From NCBI RefSeq assembly GCF_000149955.1, contig NC_030986.1, positions 1,610,345-1,674,344 of the forward strand: 64,000 nucleotides of DNA, given 5' to 3'. Position 1 is the stretch's first letter, and every line of letters begins with the position of its first letter. The position numbers and the translations under genes are program-made. The notes beneath the pieces are model-generated. The model saw nothing but the letters and a program-made list of their open reading frames with translations. It did not search any database and was not told the DNA's origin. This DNA comes from Fusarium oxysporum f. sp. lycopersici 4287. Lineage: Eukaryota; Ascomycota; Sordariomycetes; Hypocreales; Nectriaceae. This document shows, piece after piece, positions 12,600 to 23,805 of this stretch.

Positions 12600-14607
12600 C
12601 TTGGTGAGCAGCGAAGGCGGGGGTTAGGAGGGGTTGTGGTTGTTGATCGAGGGAGGCAAAGGTCAGAATCGATAGCTGTGGATTCGAATGGCGGGGCCAA
12701 GGCGGAGGTGAGGATTAATCGGAGCCGAGAACTTGGAAACAGCGAAAGTAGTTGATGTTGACGAGTCGAGGCGACACGAAGGGAGATGGGTGGATGATGG
12801 AAGCTACAACAGCACACGTCTGGTCTGGTGTTGCGGTGGGTGTTAGATGGCGTAAGGTAAGGTGGTGAGTGGATGGGCGGTGGTGTCGTTTCTGGATATC
12901 GTCTTTTGTCGGCGCCGCAGTGGGGTCTACCAAGATATGCCGCCGTGATCTATAGACGTCGTCCAAAATTATTTCCTGTCCGGCGGCAGGGAGGGATATC
13001 GGAGGCAGGACGGCGGAGGGCTGAATGATGTTAAGAGGTGGACAGGCGTCCAAGGCTGAAGAATAATGGTCGGGTGGTAATGGTGGTTGTGGTGGAGGTA
13101 GGCTGGTCTGCTTTGGTTTGGACGTGAATGTGGATGTGGATGTGGGCGAGGAGCAGAAGCAACGGAGGGCGGGCCAAAGAGATGAGGGAGGAGACAGCGA
13201 GCGGAGGGAGAGCGCTCTGCAGTCTGTGCTGAGCTGCGCTGTGCTTAGGTTGGTGAGCTGCCTACTGCACTGCACTGCGTTGCGCTGGCGGCACAAGACC
13301 TGGCTACTGTAGGTAGGTAAGGTACCTAGGTAAGGGAAGGCAGCTTAAGATAGTAGTGGAGGTCTTAAGCTATGTTTAGCTGTAGTAGGTATTATTATGT
13401 CTGTAATTGATCGAGTTTCGTGATGTTTACGTACGGAAAGGTTTCGCTGCAGACAAGACAGTTTCTCCGTGTCGAGAACATATCAAGAACAAGTTGAGAT
13501 GGGCAGTGACGCAGCAGAAACAAAAGTCAAGCTGCTTTGATCTGATCCAGTTCGATTTCGGGTTGGCCTGGCCGGGCCTGGTTTGGGCTTGGCTGGATGA
13601 TCGATGGGATAGGACAGTTTATGGTGGATCCCTCAAGTTTGGGTTGATTTTCAGGTCAGGTTCCCCTACGCCGATGATTCTGCGAGAGAACTGGACCTCC
13701 AGTAAGAGTCGAGCAACAGCTCAGAGCTGAGTTGGCACTTAGGTACAGAAGCCACAAGAGAGCTCCAAGGCTTCATTGCCTATAATAGGCTGTCCTTCAA
13801 GGCTAAACGCCACCAGCATACTAAAATCGATGACTTAACGTGCCTGTGTGGGCTGCTTCTGTTTGTGAGGGGTTACCGACCTACTGACCCCAACAGCTCA
13901 ACCCTTGGAGGCCCAAGTTTATCTTGACAGACTTCTGGACAAATCAGAGGCATACATAGCTGTAAGCTCTGCTAGCGACGAGAGCTAGAGCTACCTAGGC
14001 ATGTTAGTTCTTCAAAGTGAGGCTGCATGATAGATCAGCCTGACTGACAAGCCATTACGCTGGTCACTTCTACGCAACTTACATCTACCTTAATCCATAT
14101 ATCAGATCAAGCTTGATGTAACAGCGGGGTATCCCTGGATGACTTGACATCCATAGGTAGGTATTCAGATAAAGAGCTGGCAGCATGGTCAGCACTGGTG
14201 GTGGAATATAGAGCGCGTTCCATTTTGATCTCATCTCATCAAAGAATAATCTAGGTCAGCTTCTTAACTCAATTATACTTGCCAGAGCCGTTTCAGTATC
14301 AACTCATGAGCGGTATCAGGCATTAAGTTTTCTCGGAAATCCGGTGCCAAGCTCCAGGCCGATCGGCACCCGCTCATCCGCCCGGAGCGGTTTTGACATG
14401 TGCCCCCGATTCAACTTCATCGCGGCTATTTTATAGTCTAATCATATCCTAGACGTCTACAACGAATGAACTGAAGTGCTCATCATCGGTCTTCTAGAAG
14501 TTTTCTACTAAGCTTTCTTCCTTCGACTTATCCAACAAGACACTCAACTCATTGCCTCTGCTGCTGGAGCAATAGCTGTTCATGCTCCTCGGCTAATATA
14601 GACAGCC
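12600..14607. promoter_or_regulatory. Divergent intergenic region between CDC55 and the 309-aa gene
   Basis: About 2 kb separates the divergent starts at 12599 and 14608. From 12600 to roughly 13300 the minus strand is strongly pyrimidine-rich, as expected of a long fungal 5' leader for CDC55. An open frame there starts only with TTG and is low complexity. Near 13310-13345 there are repeated CCTAGGTA-like words. No gene was recognised. Confidence 0.5.
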
Positions 14608-15537
14608 ATGGACAACGACAACAGACAACCACCGGGAGCACAACCACAAAACGATACATCTGCAAAATCGAAAGGAAAGGCCACAGATAACGGTTCTGGA
14701 AACTCTGACTCTATCACCAGCCGACTTCAGGCTTCTGGCAGGCTTGCTCTCCATGCTTTCGGAACGGGTCCAGATATAAGTGGCCAGCGACCAGACGAAA
14801 AAGCTAGCTCCAGTGGCAGCAGCATCACTGGGAGAAACTCATCTAGTACGGGCGACGCATCATCGCACAGGTTGCGCTCAACAGCCCATGGTGAATCGTT
14901 ACGCTCACAGACAAATTTGGTTTCTGGTGCATCGGCAGAAGCATTTGACGCCTTCTTCAGTGCCGACGCTACGTTAGAGGTTGAGGATGCCAGTCAATAT
15001 GGAAGGCTCCCAAACCAAAGTCACCATATACCATCTACGCCAAGCGCTGTTCTGGAGCAAGAGAAGATGGATGGCGCTGCTGTAGTCAACCTACTCGATG
15101 ATTCATCTGGGGGACTTGATGGTGTTTTGCTCGGAGCTCATGATCCGGATGCCGAAGATGAAGGCCTTACACCAGAGGCGGCAGCCAAGCTGAGAGAAAC
15201 CCTATTCCCTGCAGATTCGGTTTTCTCTGGCTTTCGCTGGGATGATTTACTCAACTTTAACCCCGAGTTTCTTGATCAGGCAGGGCCTGAAGCAGATTTC
15301 GAACGGCAGCTTCACTTTGGTACAACGAGTGCCGACGAAGTGAGGAATAGCTACCTTGAGCAATGGGACAAGGTGTTGAATGGGTATACAGAATATGTCT
15401 GGGGGGGTTTAGAACCTCTGATAGCTGAAGCTCGAAGAGAAGTCGAAGAAGTTAAGACTCAAGGTCTTGATGCCGTGCCTCAGACAAAGGCACTGGATCG
15501 GCTACGACAGATTTTGGGCCATGTCCGAGGGTTTTGA
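14608..15537 (+). CDS. Conserved-looking acidic protein of unknown function
   Basis: A single exon of 309 residues starts at the ATG in a CCATGG context. The first 120 residues are Ser/Thr/Gly-rich and probably disordered (LRSTAHGESLRSQTNLVSGA follows). A folded-looking C-terminal half follows: EGLTPEAAAKLRETLFP, FRWDDLLNFNPEFL, then helices with SYLEQWDKVLNGYTEYVWGG and EARREVEEVK. I do not recognise a named domain. The amphipathic helices and low serine content of the second half suggest a real protein. No membrane segment or signal peptide is visible. Confidence 0.8.
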   Translation: MDNDNRQPPGAQPQNDTSAKSKGKATDNGSGNSDSITSRLQASGRLALHAFGTGPDISGQRPDEKASSSGSSITGRNSSSTGDASSHRLRSTAHGESLRSQTNLVSGASAEAFDAFFSADATLEVEDASQYGRLPNQSHHIPSTPSAVLEQEKMDGAAVVNLLDDSSGGLDGVLLGAHDPDAEDEGLTPEAAAKLRETLFPADSVFSGFRWDDLLNFNPEFLDQAGPEADFERQLHFGTTSADEVRNSYLEQWDKVLNGYTEYVWGGLEPLIAEARREVEEVKTQGLDAVPQTKALDRLRQILGHVRGF

Positions 15538-16109
15538 AGAATTAATCTACAGGTCGATCTCAGATATTTTGACCAGCAGTAACAATCATACTTGGGATAT
15601 AATGTATTTATATGAACACTGACTTCGAAACAATGGCTAATGTGAAGTTAATTGATCGAGTCAATTTTAGCTTGGTGCCAAGGGTTGCTCAGTCAACAGG
15701 GTCCATGACATCATCCCACGCCTTACCTAGGTACGCTGAGTTGATTGGATTGTCTGTCATGTTGTTGCCCAAGGAAACAAGCTGAATGGTCTGCTCACTG
15801 CACAACCTTGCACTTGCGACGTTATGGGCTAAGCCCTTTGGTTAACGACCCCACTGGAATCGTCTTAGGTTCCTGACTTGGAGGCTGGACCTGGAAGCTG
15901 ACAAGGAAGAATAGACGAAGGCCGGGGAAAGGAAAAAGTGAGAGAGAACACGAGACGAGGATCTCATTGGGGCTTTCTTTTACGAACCCAACCAACATTC
16001 GCTGCTCCTCGCATGCTTTACCGACCTGCAGTAGAACGTCTTGACCTCTCAGCCTCGTTCTCGCAGCTGAACCAAATCATCTCTCGTTCGCTTGCTCTCA
16101 ACAATCATC
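15538..16109. other. Intergenic: promoter of the GPI-protein gene
   Basis: No gene is seen. The last 120 bases are C/T-rich (CTCTCAGCCTCGTTCTCGCA region), a typical fungal core promoter and leader for the downstream gene. Confidence 0.5.
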
Positions 16110-16875
16110 ATGCTCAGTTATAGTTGCATCTGGCTCGGCCTCGCTGCAGTCTCTACATCTGCTCAGAACATTCCTCAAGTAGAAGCAATAGCAACGGCAG
16201 TATACGCCCCAGCCTACTACATTCCACCAGCCTCTGTCATCTTCAGACGGGACGATTCATGCCCAGCGAACACATTCCGATGCTCTGAGGAGCTTGGCGA
16301 GAGATTTAGCGACATATGCTGCCAAAACGGCCAAACGTGTGCCGTGGACGCCGACGATGAACCGGCTTGCTGTCCGTCTGGGTGAGTGCTCAAAAGTCGG
16401 ATTCCTTTTTCGACAAACGAATTGACTGCTAACGATGCCAAGCGCTGTCTGCACAGGTACAGCTCCAGCCTCAGCCACTGGCGAACCAACCGCTGAAGCA
16501 TCCTACGTCCCGAACTCATATTTCGCCTTCCCTTATGCTGCCACGACATTTTCAAACGAAGCTGCATGCACCTCAGCCGTTGATGCTTGCGAAGAAAACT
16601 ACGATCAATGTGTTAATTTCCTCGGGGATGGAGGCCAATATGGTGTCACTATAGTTGTACCTGGTGGCGGAGGTACAACAGTTCAGGGTGGTGGACAGGC
16701 TCTGGGTTCGTCATCAGCAACCGCGGTCTGCTCTAGTCTAAGCTCTCGTGCTTGCAGAAACGTTTCCAGTGATGACTGCTCGGATTATGGGAACGATGCT
16801 TCATCCTCCAACAGACTCGCCTTGTGTTTTATGGGTTTCGGGGCAGGCATTGCCATACTCAACGCCCTGATTTAG
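16110..16875 (+). CDS. GPI-anchored cysteine-rich cell-wall protein
   Basis: Two exons, 16110-16381 and 16443-16875, give 234 residues; the intron has GTGAGT, a CTAAC branch point and an AAG acceptor. It starts with a signal peptide (MLSYSCIWLGLAAVSTSAQ). A cysteine-dense module follows (CPANTFRCSEEL, ICCQNGQTC, PACCPSG, VCTG), then a second cysteine-containing region (CTSAVDACEENYDQC). A Ser/Gly-rich stalk and a hydrophobic tail (LALCFMGFGAGIAILNALI) look like a GPI attachment signal. It is expected at the plasma membrane or wall. The CCQNG...CCPSG spacing is seen in many uncharacterised Pezizomycotina GPI proteins. The exact function is unknown, and it is not a CFEM domain by spacing. Confidence 0.88.
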
Positions 16876-17754
16876 GTGCCAAACAAGCTGATGTGCAACT
16901 TGATACAACGATCGCGGGCCTTGCAAGCATGATTGCTGGTGCTAGTGTATCAGGATTGATTGAACGTCCTGCTGCCGCTGCCGAGGAAGACATGTGCTTG
17001 CCTCGATGCTCAAAAGGATATTTGCGCTCACCAGAGCGAATGACTGCAGTTACGACGCATTTTATGAATACCCTACGTTGATAGGGCTTGAAACTATGAA
17101 GCGTGCTTATCACAATATATATAGGATCTGAAATGGGCTTATGCTGAAAGACTTGACGGGCGCTTGATGTGGAATGTATGCGTGTTTTTGGTTTTGTATA
17201 TAGAATAATACAGCAACAAACATTGACTTGACTGACCATTCAGTCCTGTGTTGGGTTTAGCCACTTTTATTCTTTCGCCATGTATTACCTGACCTCTTTT
17301 CATTGTTGACTTTGAGGGTGATCACTTGGCAATGTGTTTGCTTCACTATTTAAACATTCTCAAGCCTCATTGAAAACGCAACGTAGCTCTCAGGAGCTTC
17401 ATAGTGCAAAACGGTACGGTTTCAAACATTCCCATGAAGCTAGCACCTTAAGCCTCATCCATGTAATAAGAAGAGACTCGACAGGCCCTGCCTACAGTTC
17501 ATGATAATGCAGAAACTGACCGAGGCAACCATTCAATGGCCTTCAATCATCGGGTAGTCAAGTTCAATGAGGCTCTAGAAGCAGCAATAGGCATTACTCA
17601 TGAGCTTTAATAGATGTATTATTTACCTTACGTCAAAGATCTTGATGGAACCATGACCAGGAAGTAAAGAAAAGTGTTCAGCCATAGCCCTCTCATAGCA
17701 CTCGCGAAGTCGCCCCCTCGTAGTTCGATCTCATATCGACTCGGCAACAGCTTC
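16876..17754. terminator. Convergent 3' region between GPI-protein gene and MSH5
   Basis: About 880 bases lie between two stop codons of convergent genes, so both 3' ends must fall here. The frame at 17628-17837 on the minus strand lies just past the MSH5 stop and shows no MSH5 homology. No separate gene is supported. Confidence 0.5.
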
Positions 17755-20700
17755 TCAAATACCAGGCGATAGTATATCCTCCAATACCTCAATAATAGAG
17801 CCCCTCGTATGTTCTTCCCGGTTCGAGTTGGCCTCATCTTGGTCGCCGAAGGTCTCGCTTACAAAAAGCCGCGCAGTCATCTCTGCCTTCCCAAGCTGGA
17901 CTTCCTCTGCTCGAGAAAGGCGGGCACAAATCGCACTCAGGTCTTCGTTTCGGGCCAGCAACTTTGAAATGTTTTCTGCACGTTCAACCACTGCGCTTGG
18001 CACCCCATTCAAAGCTGCACATCTGCCTCCAAAACTCGACGTGCTATGACCATACTCAAGGTTGAAGAGAAAGGTCACTTGATCATCAACAAGTGATGCA
18101 TTCCAGTCCATTCTGACGTTCATGTGCGCAATGCGTAACCCATTGTGATTTTCCAAATACCCGCACTCGAAAACTTCATGAAAGTGTGTAGCAGCAAGTA
18201 GACGAGGGCACTCGGGCCCGAGAGATAGGTAGTAGTCCAGTAACGCGGCTAGCAGTCCGGCACCATCATCGCCATTGGTCCCTTTCCCGAACTCATCTAC
18301 CAAGACGAGGCTTCTAGGTGTTGATGATTTCATTGATAGCGCAGCTTGTTTCATGTCCCTTGCAAAAGAGCTCTCGCCTCCAGACATGCTTTCCCTAGGA
18401 GATATACAGGTCAAGATGCTTTCTGTGAGCCCAATTGTTGCCTGAACTGCCGGCACAAAACTGCCGATGTGGGCAAGATACACAATTATAGCTGTTTGTT
18501 TGAGATAGACGCTCTTTCCAGAGTGATTTGGCCCAGTCAGGACCAGAGCCTGAGGAGAGCCGTCTTGGACCGCCGTTATGTTTGATGTCCCTGTAAAGAG
18601 ATGGCAGGGATTTGGGATAAAGGCTGGCACAACAAGTTCTTGTAGAGGATGGCGGCCTTCCTCGATGTGAATAATGCTTGCTTCCACCATTTGTGGTGCA
18701 TGCCAATCGTACTTTTCGGCACCAAGCGCAAGGGCAAGTATTGCATCAAACTCACCACACATGTCTGAGGCGAGCAAGAGAGGCTCCTCGTGCTCCAAAA
18801 CTTTACCTGCAAGACCATGTATAATCTCTACCTCCCGATCTGCCTTGCGTGAGTTAAAGCCTTCAAAGCGCTACTGTCAACAAGCTTACCTCCAATCTGG
18901 CAATACATGTCCCCATATTCCTCGTCTAACTCTCTCATGTAGCTGTTTTTGTAGCACACTGCACCGTCCGCAGTAAACAACTTTTCCCAGGCTCCAACAG
19001 CTGTCCCCTCTCCTTCATATTGCCCGTTACCTGTCAGGCGATTTGATTCCACCACTGTGAGAAAACCTATTTGTGGCAGAAAGATGCACGATCGAACATG
19101 CTTGCGTGCCCATTGTGGTAACTCCCTATTGAGTTGGTTGACAACTTCTGTCAGGAAGCTGTCCATCCCGTCATACCGTCTTTTGAGTTCGTCAAGTTGA
19201 GGATCAATTCCGGTTCTGACGGAGGATCTGTGTCGTGCCTTGGACTGTTCAAAATCGATTGTCTTGTTGATCATGTCTCCAACAACTACTAAGCTGGCCG
19301 GTTCGAGAGTATGAATGAGCTTAGTCAATACTATTAGCTTAAACCGTTAGATCACTTCTTGTAGCAGCTCCTTACTTTCTTGAAGATCACTATATCAGAG
19401 CCTCCATTAAACAAGCCTATCGTGTCTCTGAGAGTCAGAGCTTGGGCGGTGAACTTCTGGATTGTTGCCCATACGCCCCTATCGAAAGAATGACCAGCGG
19501 AGGGAAACTCAATGCCTTTTCGCAACTGCGCTAGCGTGGTGCGCATGTTTCGAATTTTGCGTAGGGTCGAAGTCAATTGTGCAAGTTTGTCGGCGTTGTC
19601 TGGTTGAAGCAATACTGTGATGGTCCTCTGCCTCTCCGAAATGATGTCGAGGTCCAACAGGGGTCGAAGGAAGAGTTGGCGTAGTTGTGCACGACCTTGA
19701 GGGGTACAAGCCAGGTGATGGAACAGTCCATATACTGAAAGACTTTCTTTCGAATTGCTCTTGTTCGCATCTGGTCCCCACGCTTGGCTATTGGGGTGCA
19801 ATTCGGTCTGCAGAATTTGCAGTGACAAGAGAGCGTCAGTACTGACATACATGTAAGTATTAAGGGAAAACATGCGGATGTCAACAACACGAAAGAGAAC
19901 TCCGGCAACTTGTCCATCAGGGAGAAAATCAGCGGGTCGTCGACGAAGAATATCGCCAAGTAAAGCACCAGCACATCCTACCTGAAACATATTAGCATCC
20001 CAGTCACAATCATAAAAGTGTGCACTTACTGATACCTGGCTATTCATGTTTATGCAGCCTCCATAGCGAAGTTGACGGAATGCCTGCGACTCGGGCTGGG
20101 AAAGACCCGGTATGGATTCTTCACTTCCATCCTCTTCAATCCCTGTGGAGAATACAATGCCAGTCGCAGATAAAGCTTGAGAATCGAGGTTGACAAGTCG
20201 TTCGTGTGCCGTTTCGATTGAGAACTCTGACGACTGCAAGCCGCGGAAAATGACCCCTTTTGAGGCACCTGTGCATGGCTATCGTCAGTTTCTCGTCCTA
20301 CGAATTGGAAGATAAATCTATTTTCGCTGACCTTCTGACGCAGTGATCTTCTCCAGATGGTCGCGGAAACTGGCAGATGCTCTTGCAGATACAAGAAGAC
20401 TGGTTGGTTGGATATGGATAAGGAATTGCTCCGCAATGTCGAGTGAAGCCGTGGCAATGTCCTCAGATACATGTAGAATCCCGTCAGTAGTTGAGAAATA
20501 TGCGCACCCAATGGTGGAATTCTCCCTGAGATCGATGGCCATGACAACTTCATGTTGAATGGGCTCACTGCTGCTTCGAGCACGAGTGTTGGCATTGAGC
20601 GTCTGCGGTTCTTGTGGATCTGAATATTGTCCTTGGTTCTGAGAAACAGAACTGAAGCGGATTGATGAAGAAGGATTGCGAGCTCGCGACCGTGTTGAGC

Positions 20701-20824
20701 CACCCCTGGAGGACAAACCGCCACTGTTTCTGCGGTTATAAGTGCGGCCTCTCCAACCTCTACCTCCTCGGCCTCGGCCACGACGACTCGAGCTAGAAGC
20801 ACTCGAGCCTGGCGTCCTGGGCAT
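17755..20824 (-). CDS. MSH5: MutS homologue 5, meiotic crossover factor
   Basis: MSH5 pairs with MSH4 to stabilise Holliday-junction intermediates and promote meiotic crossovers. About 950 residues from at least five exons. The Walker A is TGPNHSGKSVYLKQ followed by HIGSFVPA, a combination specific to MSH5 rather than MSH4 or MSH2. Walker B reads LVLVDEFGKGTN, with THFHEVF after it. Introns include one after ASEG near 20327, an in-frame 48-nt one near 20032-19985, one near 19370-19314 and one ending before DREVEIIHGL near 18847. The N-terminus (first ~45 residues) is an unusual Ser/Arg/Gly-rich tract containing RGRGRGGRGWRGR. It lacks the MutS mismatch-reading domain, as expected. Its presence implies meiotic capability. 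Confidence 0.94.
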
Positions 20825-21371
20825 ATTGGTCGAGTGGATTTAATAGGCTTGTTGCCGGAAGACCAGAGGAATATGCGGGGAGGGAGAAGGATGAGTTTAC
20901 CGCGCCGTGCAATTAGCAGGCATCCAATGACAAGACGAGAGATCAGGACGGGAGTGACCTTCCTTAGTTGTCTATGCAATTCAAGGCAGGTGCCGTTTAC
21001 TGCTTCAATTATTTCCCAGTGCGTTGGAAGTTTCATGGCAGCCCTAAGTTTCCTCTTGGCCTTTGTCATCATGGGAAGGAAGGACACACATGTGGAAGGA
21101 ACTCGATCGCAAATTTTACCTAACGCAAAGAGATCCATGAACGATCGAGTATTTGTGGCAAGTACCAACATTCTTTTGAATAGGACCTATTGTTCCAATC
21201 GGTGCAACTGGCTAATACAGTATTGAATGTGGTCATGCAGGTATATGAATAGACTCTATTTGGTTCTGGAGGCTGGTCGCTCGTCGACAGCGCTTCATTT
21301 TGCTAAGATAGAATTCCGTCATATCGATAAGGGTGTGATGTCGCCCATCTTAGGTGTCTGAGCTCTTGTCG
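20825..21371. other. Intergenic: MSH5 promoter and EMC5 3' side
   Basis: A minus-strand frame runs open from 21171 into MSH5 exon 1 but in a different frame from MSH5, so it is treated as chance. No gene is supported here. Confidence 0.5.
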
Positions 21372-21836
21372 TCACTTCTCGTCAGCCTTGACCCAGCTCG
21401 TAAATTCACGGCGCTGCTTGCGGATGTCAATGAAACCTGGCCTCGTCTCAAGCACACTGAAAGGGTTTCCCCGATAGTCCTTTTCCACCTCGCCACTTCC
21501 TGTTTGGAAACCAGCCTCTCCTTCGCGTTCAATCTTGCCAGCCCACTCGTGCCACTTAATAGGTCGAAGCTTTGGAGTTCCCAGAACCAAGCCCAGGACA
21601 ATGATCAAAGTCGCTACCAGTGCTTCGATAGATATGTCGATTGGGAGCGAGTGTGTTGCGAGCGGCTGCGGTTGGCCATGATGCACCGCTGTTGACGAGA
21701 TGACGGAGTGCTCTTGCGCGGAGTAGCATCTGGAGTGATTGTCAGTTTCCTGCGAAAATACCAAGAATTGCCGAGCTTACGCATGTGCTAAGAGGACTAG
21801 ACCAGTAACGGTCACTGTTTTAGAGATCCAAGTCAT
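21372..21836 (-). CDS. EMC5: ER membrane protein complex subunit 5
   Basis: EMC5 is a core membrane subunit of the ER insertase that places tail-anchored and multi-pass proteins. Two exons, 21836-21781 and 21729-21372, give 137 residues. The first exon encodes a transmembrane helix (MTWISKTVTVTGLVLLAHA) that joins to CYSAQEHSVI. A second helix (ISIEALVATLIIVLGLVLG) precedes the family motif LRPIKWHEWA and a conserved tail with NPFSVLETRPGFIDI and RREFTSWV. Length and order match fungal EMC5/MMgT proteins. The intron has a GTAAGC donor and a CCAG acceptor. Confidence 0.93.
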
Positions 21837-22213
21837 CCTGTGTTGGAATCAGACAGCTTGGTCACAGTTGCGATGAAGATGGACGTCGTCTTGGGGACAA
21901 GTCACGGCTCCTAGATGTAGACATGGGTACTAGCATCCAATGACTAAGCCTATGCCATTCTCCACCCATGCACACCACAGACAGTGTTAGCTTTCAAAGA
22001 CAGAATGATTCGAATTACACATTAAGATGGGAAAATCCTAGTCATGGTGTTTGCCAAAAACCTGACAATTCTTTTTTAAAATACCCACAAGGAAAACCAA
22101 GTCTAAATCAAACCGCTCGATCCAATGTATGATGCTCGAATCCGTTCACCCAAATAGTAAAACACACAAGGGAAAATTGCTACAATTACACGGCGACATC
22201 ATGACGCCATTCA
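21837..22213. other. Intergenic: EMC5 promoter and HMG gene 3' end
   Basis: A 377-base spacer between two minus-strand genes. No feature is recognised beyond what must be the EMC5 promoter and the HMG-gene terminator. Confidence 0.5.
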
Positions 22214-23805
22214 TCACTGGAGTCCCTGCTCGGTCTGTGCATACCAATCCTCGAAGTGACCAGGTTCGTCCATGATTTCGACTTTCCAATCATCCTTGCT
22301 TCCCTTCAGGTACACGTCTTGTGCTGTGGTGTCTTCGTAACCACCCATGACTGGCATCAAGTCTTGTCCACTTTCCACGTGAGACACCCAGCCTTCTTGG
22401 TCAAAAGGGACGGTGGCAGGGATTCCATCATAAATATCGTACTGAGCAGGTCCGAAGAGATGGGGAGCGGCATTGTCAAAGCTTGATCCAGGTGGTCCGT
22501 AGTAGTCGGCGAATCCATCAAGCCCGTGTACAGGGTAGTCGATGGCACCAGGAGAAGGGGTTCTGTTGATTACTTCGTTGTTGATGTTGAGACCACTGTA
22601 CTGACGAATGCCCATATCAAAAGGGCTGGGTGTGATATCATCGTATGACAGTGAATGGGGCCGATCTGGAGCCGGGTTAGCATACATGTCATGGTAAGAT
22701 GGCATGGCTGGCTCTCCGATCGCATTACTCGCAGCATCGTAGGCGACTGGTGCCTCGCTTAGTCGTGTAGCATGGCGGAATCTGGACTTCCGACCACGTC
22801 CGCCTTTCCAGTCTGAGTCGTTGTCTGAATAGTCGTCATTACCATCCCCATCACGTTTGACCTTTCGTGGCTTTGAGGGTGTGAACTTGTATCCGGGATG
22901 TGCTCGTTGATGGTTCACACGCTCTATTCTGGCCCATTGATCAAAATTCTCCTTGATTTGCGCTGGCTCCATAACCCATGCGGCACCGCAGACTTTTGAG
23001 ACATGCTGGTGGTTGTTCTGAGAACATTGCGTCTTAGCGACTTCCTGGTACGCCTTTCGGTATAGCATAAAAGCATTCATGGGACGTTTGATCTGACCAG
23101 CCTTCTTGTTACGCGAAGTTTCCGACAGTCTCTCTTCAGTTGGCCGACTGACAAAGGCCTCGATGTCAGAGACATGAATATCGGGAAAGTCTCTGGCAGC
23201 TTCGGAAAGCGGTTTTGAAAGCATGTTGGTGGCATTCTTGGCTTTCTCTGCACGGCTTCTCTTCTGAACTCGACCAGTTTTCACTGCTGGTGATCGTGAA
23301 ATAAGCGATTTCTTAGCGATATTGAGACCACTGCGAGTCGTAATTGCATCGCTAGATGGGCAAGGTGCTGAAGGCGACGCTTCCGGAGTGTACGGGAGAT
23401 GGTTCTGCTTCGTTGGCTCAGCTGTTGGCTCTTCCTGTGCTCTCGTGCAACCTACATTGTAGCCAATCTCATCGGTCAAAGGACCATAAGGGTTACTTGT
23501 GATACCCAGACCTCCAGCATAACCTTGCTATTGTCGCAGGTTAGCTATGATGGCAACCAGTCTGGACCTGTTGGACTTACAAACGAAACATCGCTACTTT
23601 GGGAATAGACAGTTGATGGCTCATACACAGAAGAGTCGTCGTCACGAACGGGAGTAGAGTATCGAGTTGAGTAGAAGTAGCCGGCAAAGCTTTGTTCTGG
23701 GCTCATAGAGCCTTGAGGATGCGAAGTGTGTGACTCCATGGCCACTGGCTGCTGAGAGAAGCCATCAGAAGAGGATGGCGGAGTTGGAAGGATCTGTTGC
23801 GGCAT
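22214..23805 (-). CDS. HMG-box transcription factor, Fmf-1/Ste11 type
   Basis: This is a sequence-specific HMG-box regulator. Exon 1 starts at ATG 23805 and ends DVSF before a GTAAGT donor near 23579. Exon 2 begins QGYAGGLG and runs to the TGA at 22214, giving roughly 515 residues. The box reads IKRPMNAFMLYRKAY...NNHQHVSKVCGAAW...ENFDQWARIERVNHQRAHPGYKF in the middle of the protein. It is followed by a basic stretch (PRKVKRDG, GGRGRKSRFRH) and a long acidic, Pro/Tyr-rich C-terminus likely to activate transcription. The NNHQ...VCG...W spacing resembles Fmf-1 of Neurospora and Ste11-like mating regulators rather than MAT1-2-1. This assignment is by resemblance. A role in sexual development would fit MSH5 nearby, but that is inference. 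Confidence 0.85.

Noticed and set aside
12715..13296. 193-codon minus-strand open frame upstream of CDC55
   Set aside because: It starts with TTG, is low-complexity Pro/Ser/His text from a pyrimidine-rich leader, and has no domain.
19985..20032. MSH5 sequence read straight through a 48-nt segment
   Set aside because: The segment has GTAAGT and TTTCAG ends with a branch-like TGCTAAT, so it is an in-frame intron rather than coding sequence.
20050..21171. 373-codon minus-strand open frame overlapping the MSH5 start
   Set aside because: It lies in a different frame from MSH5, which has clear family motifs. The frame shows no motif and crosses MSH5 intron sequence.
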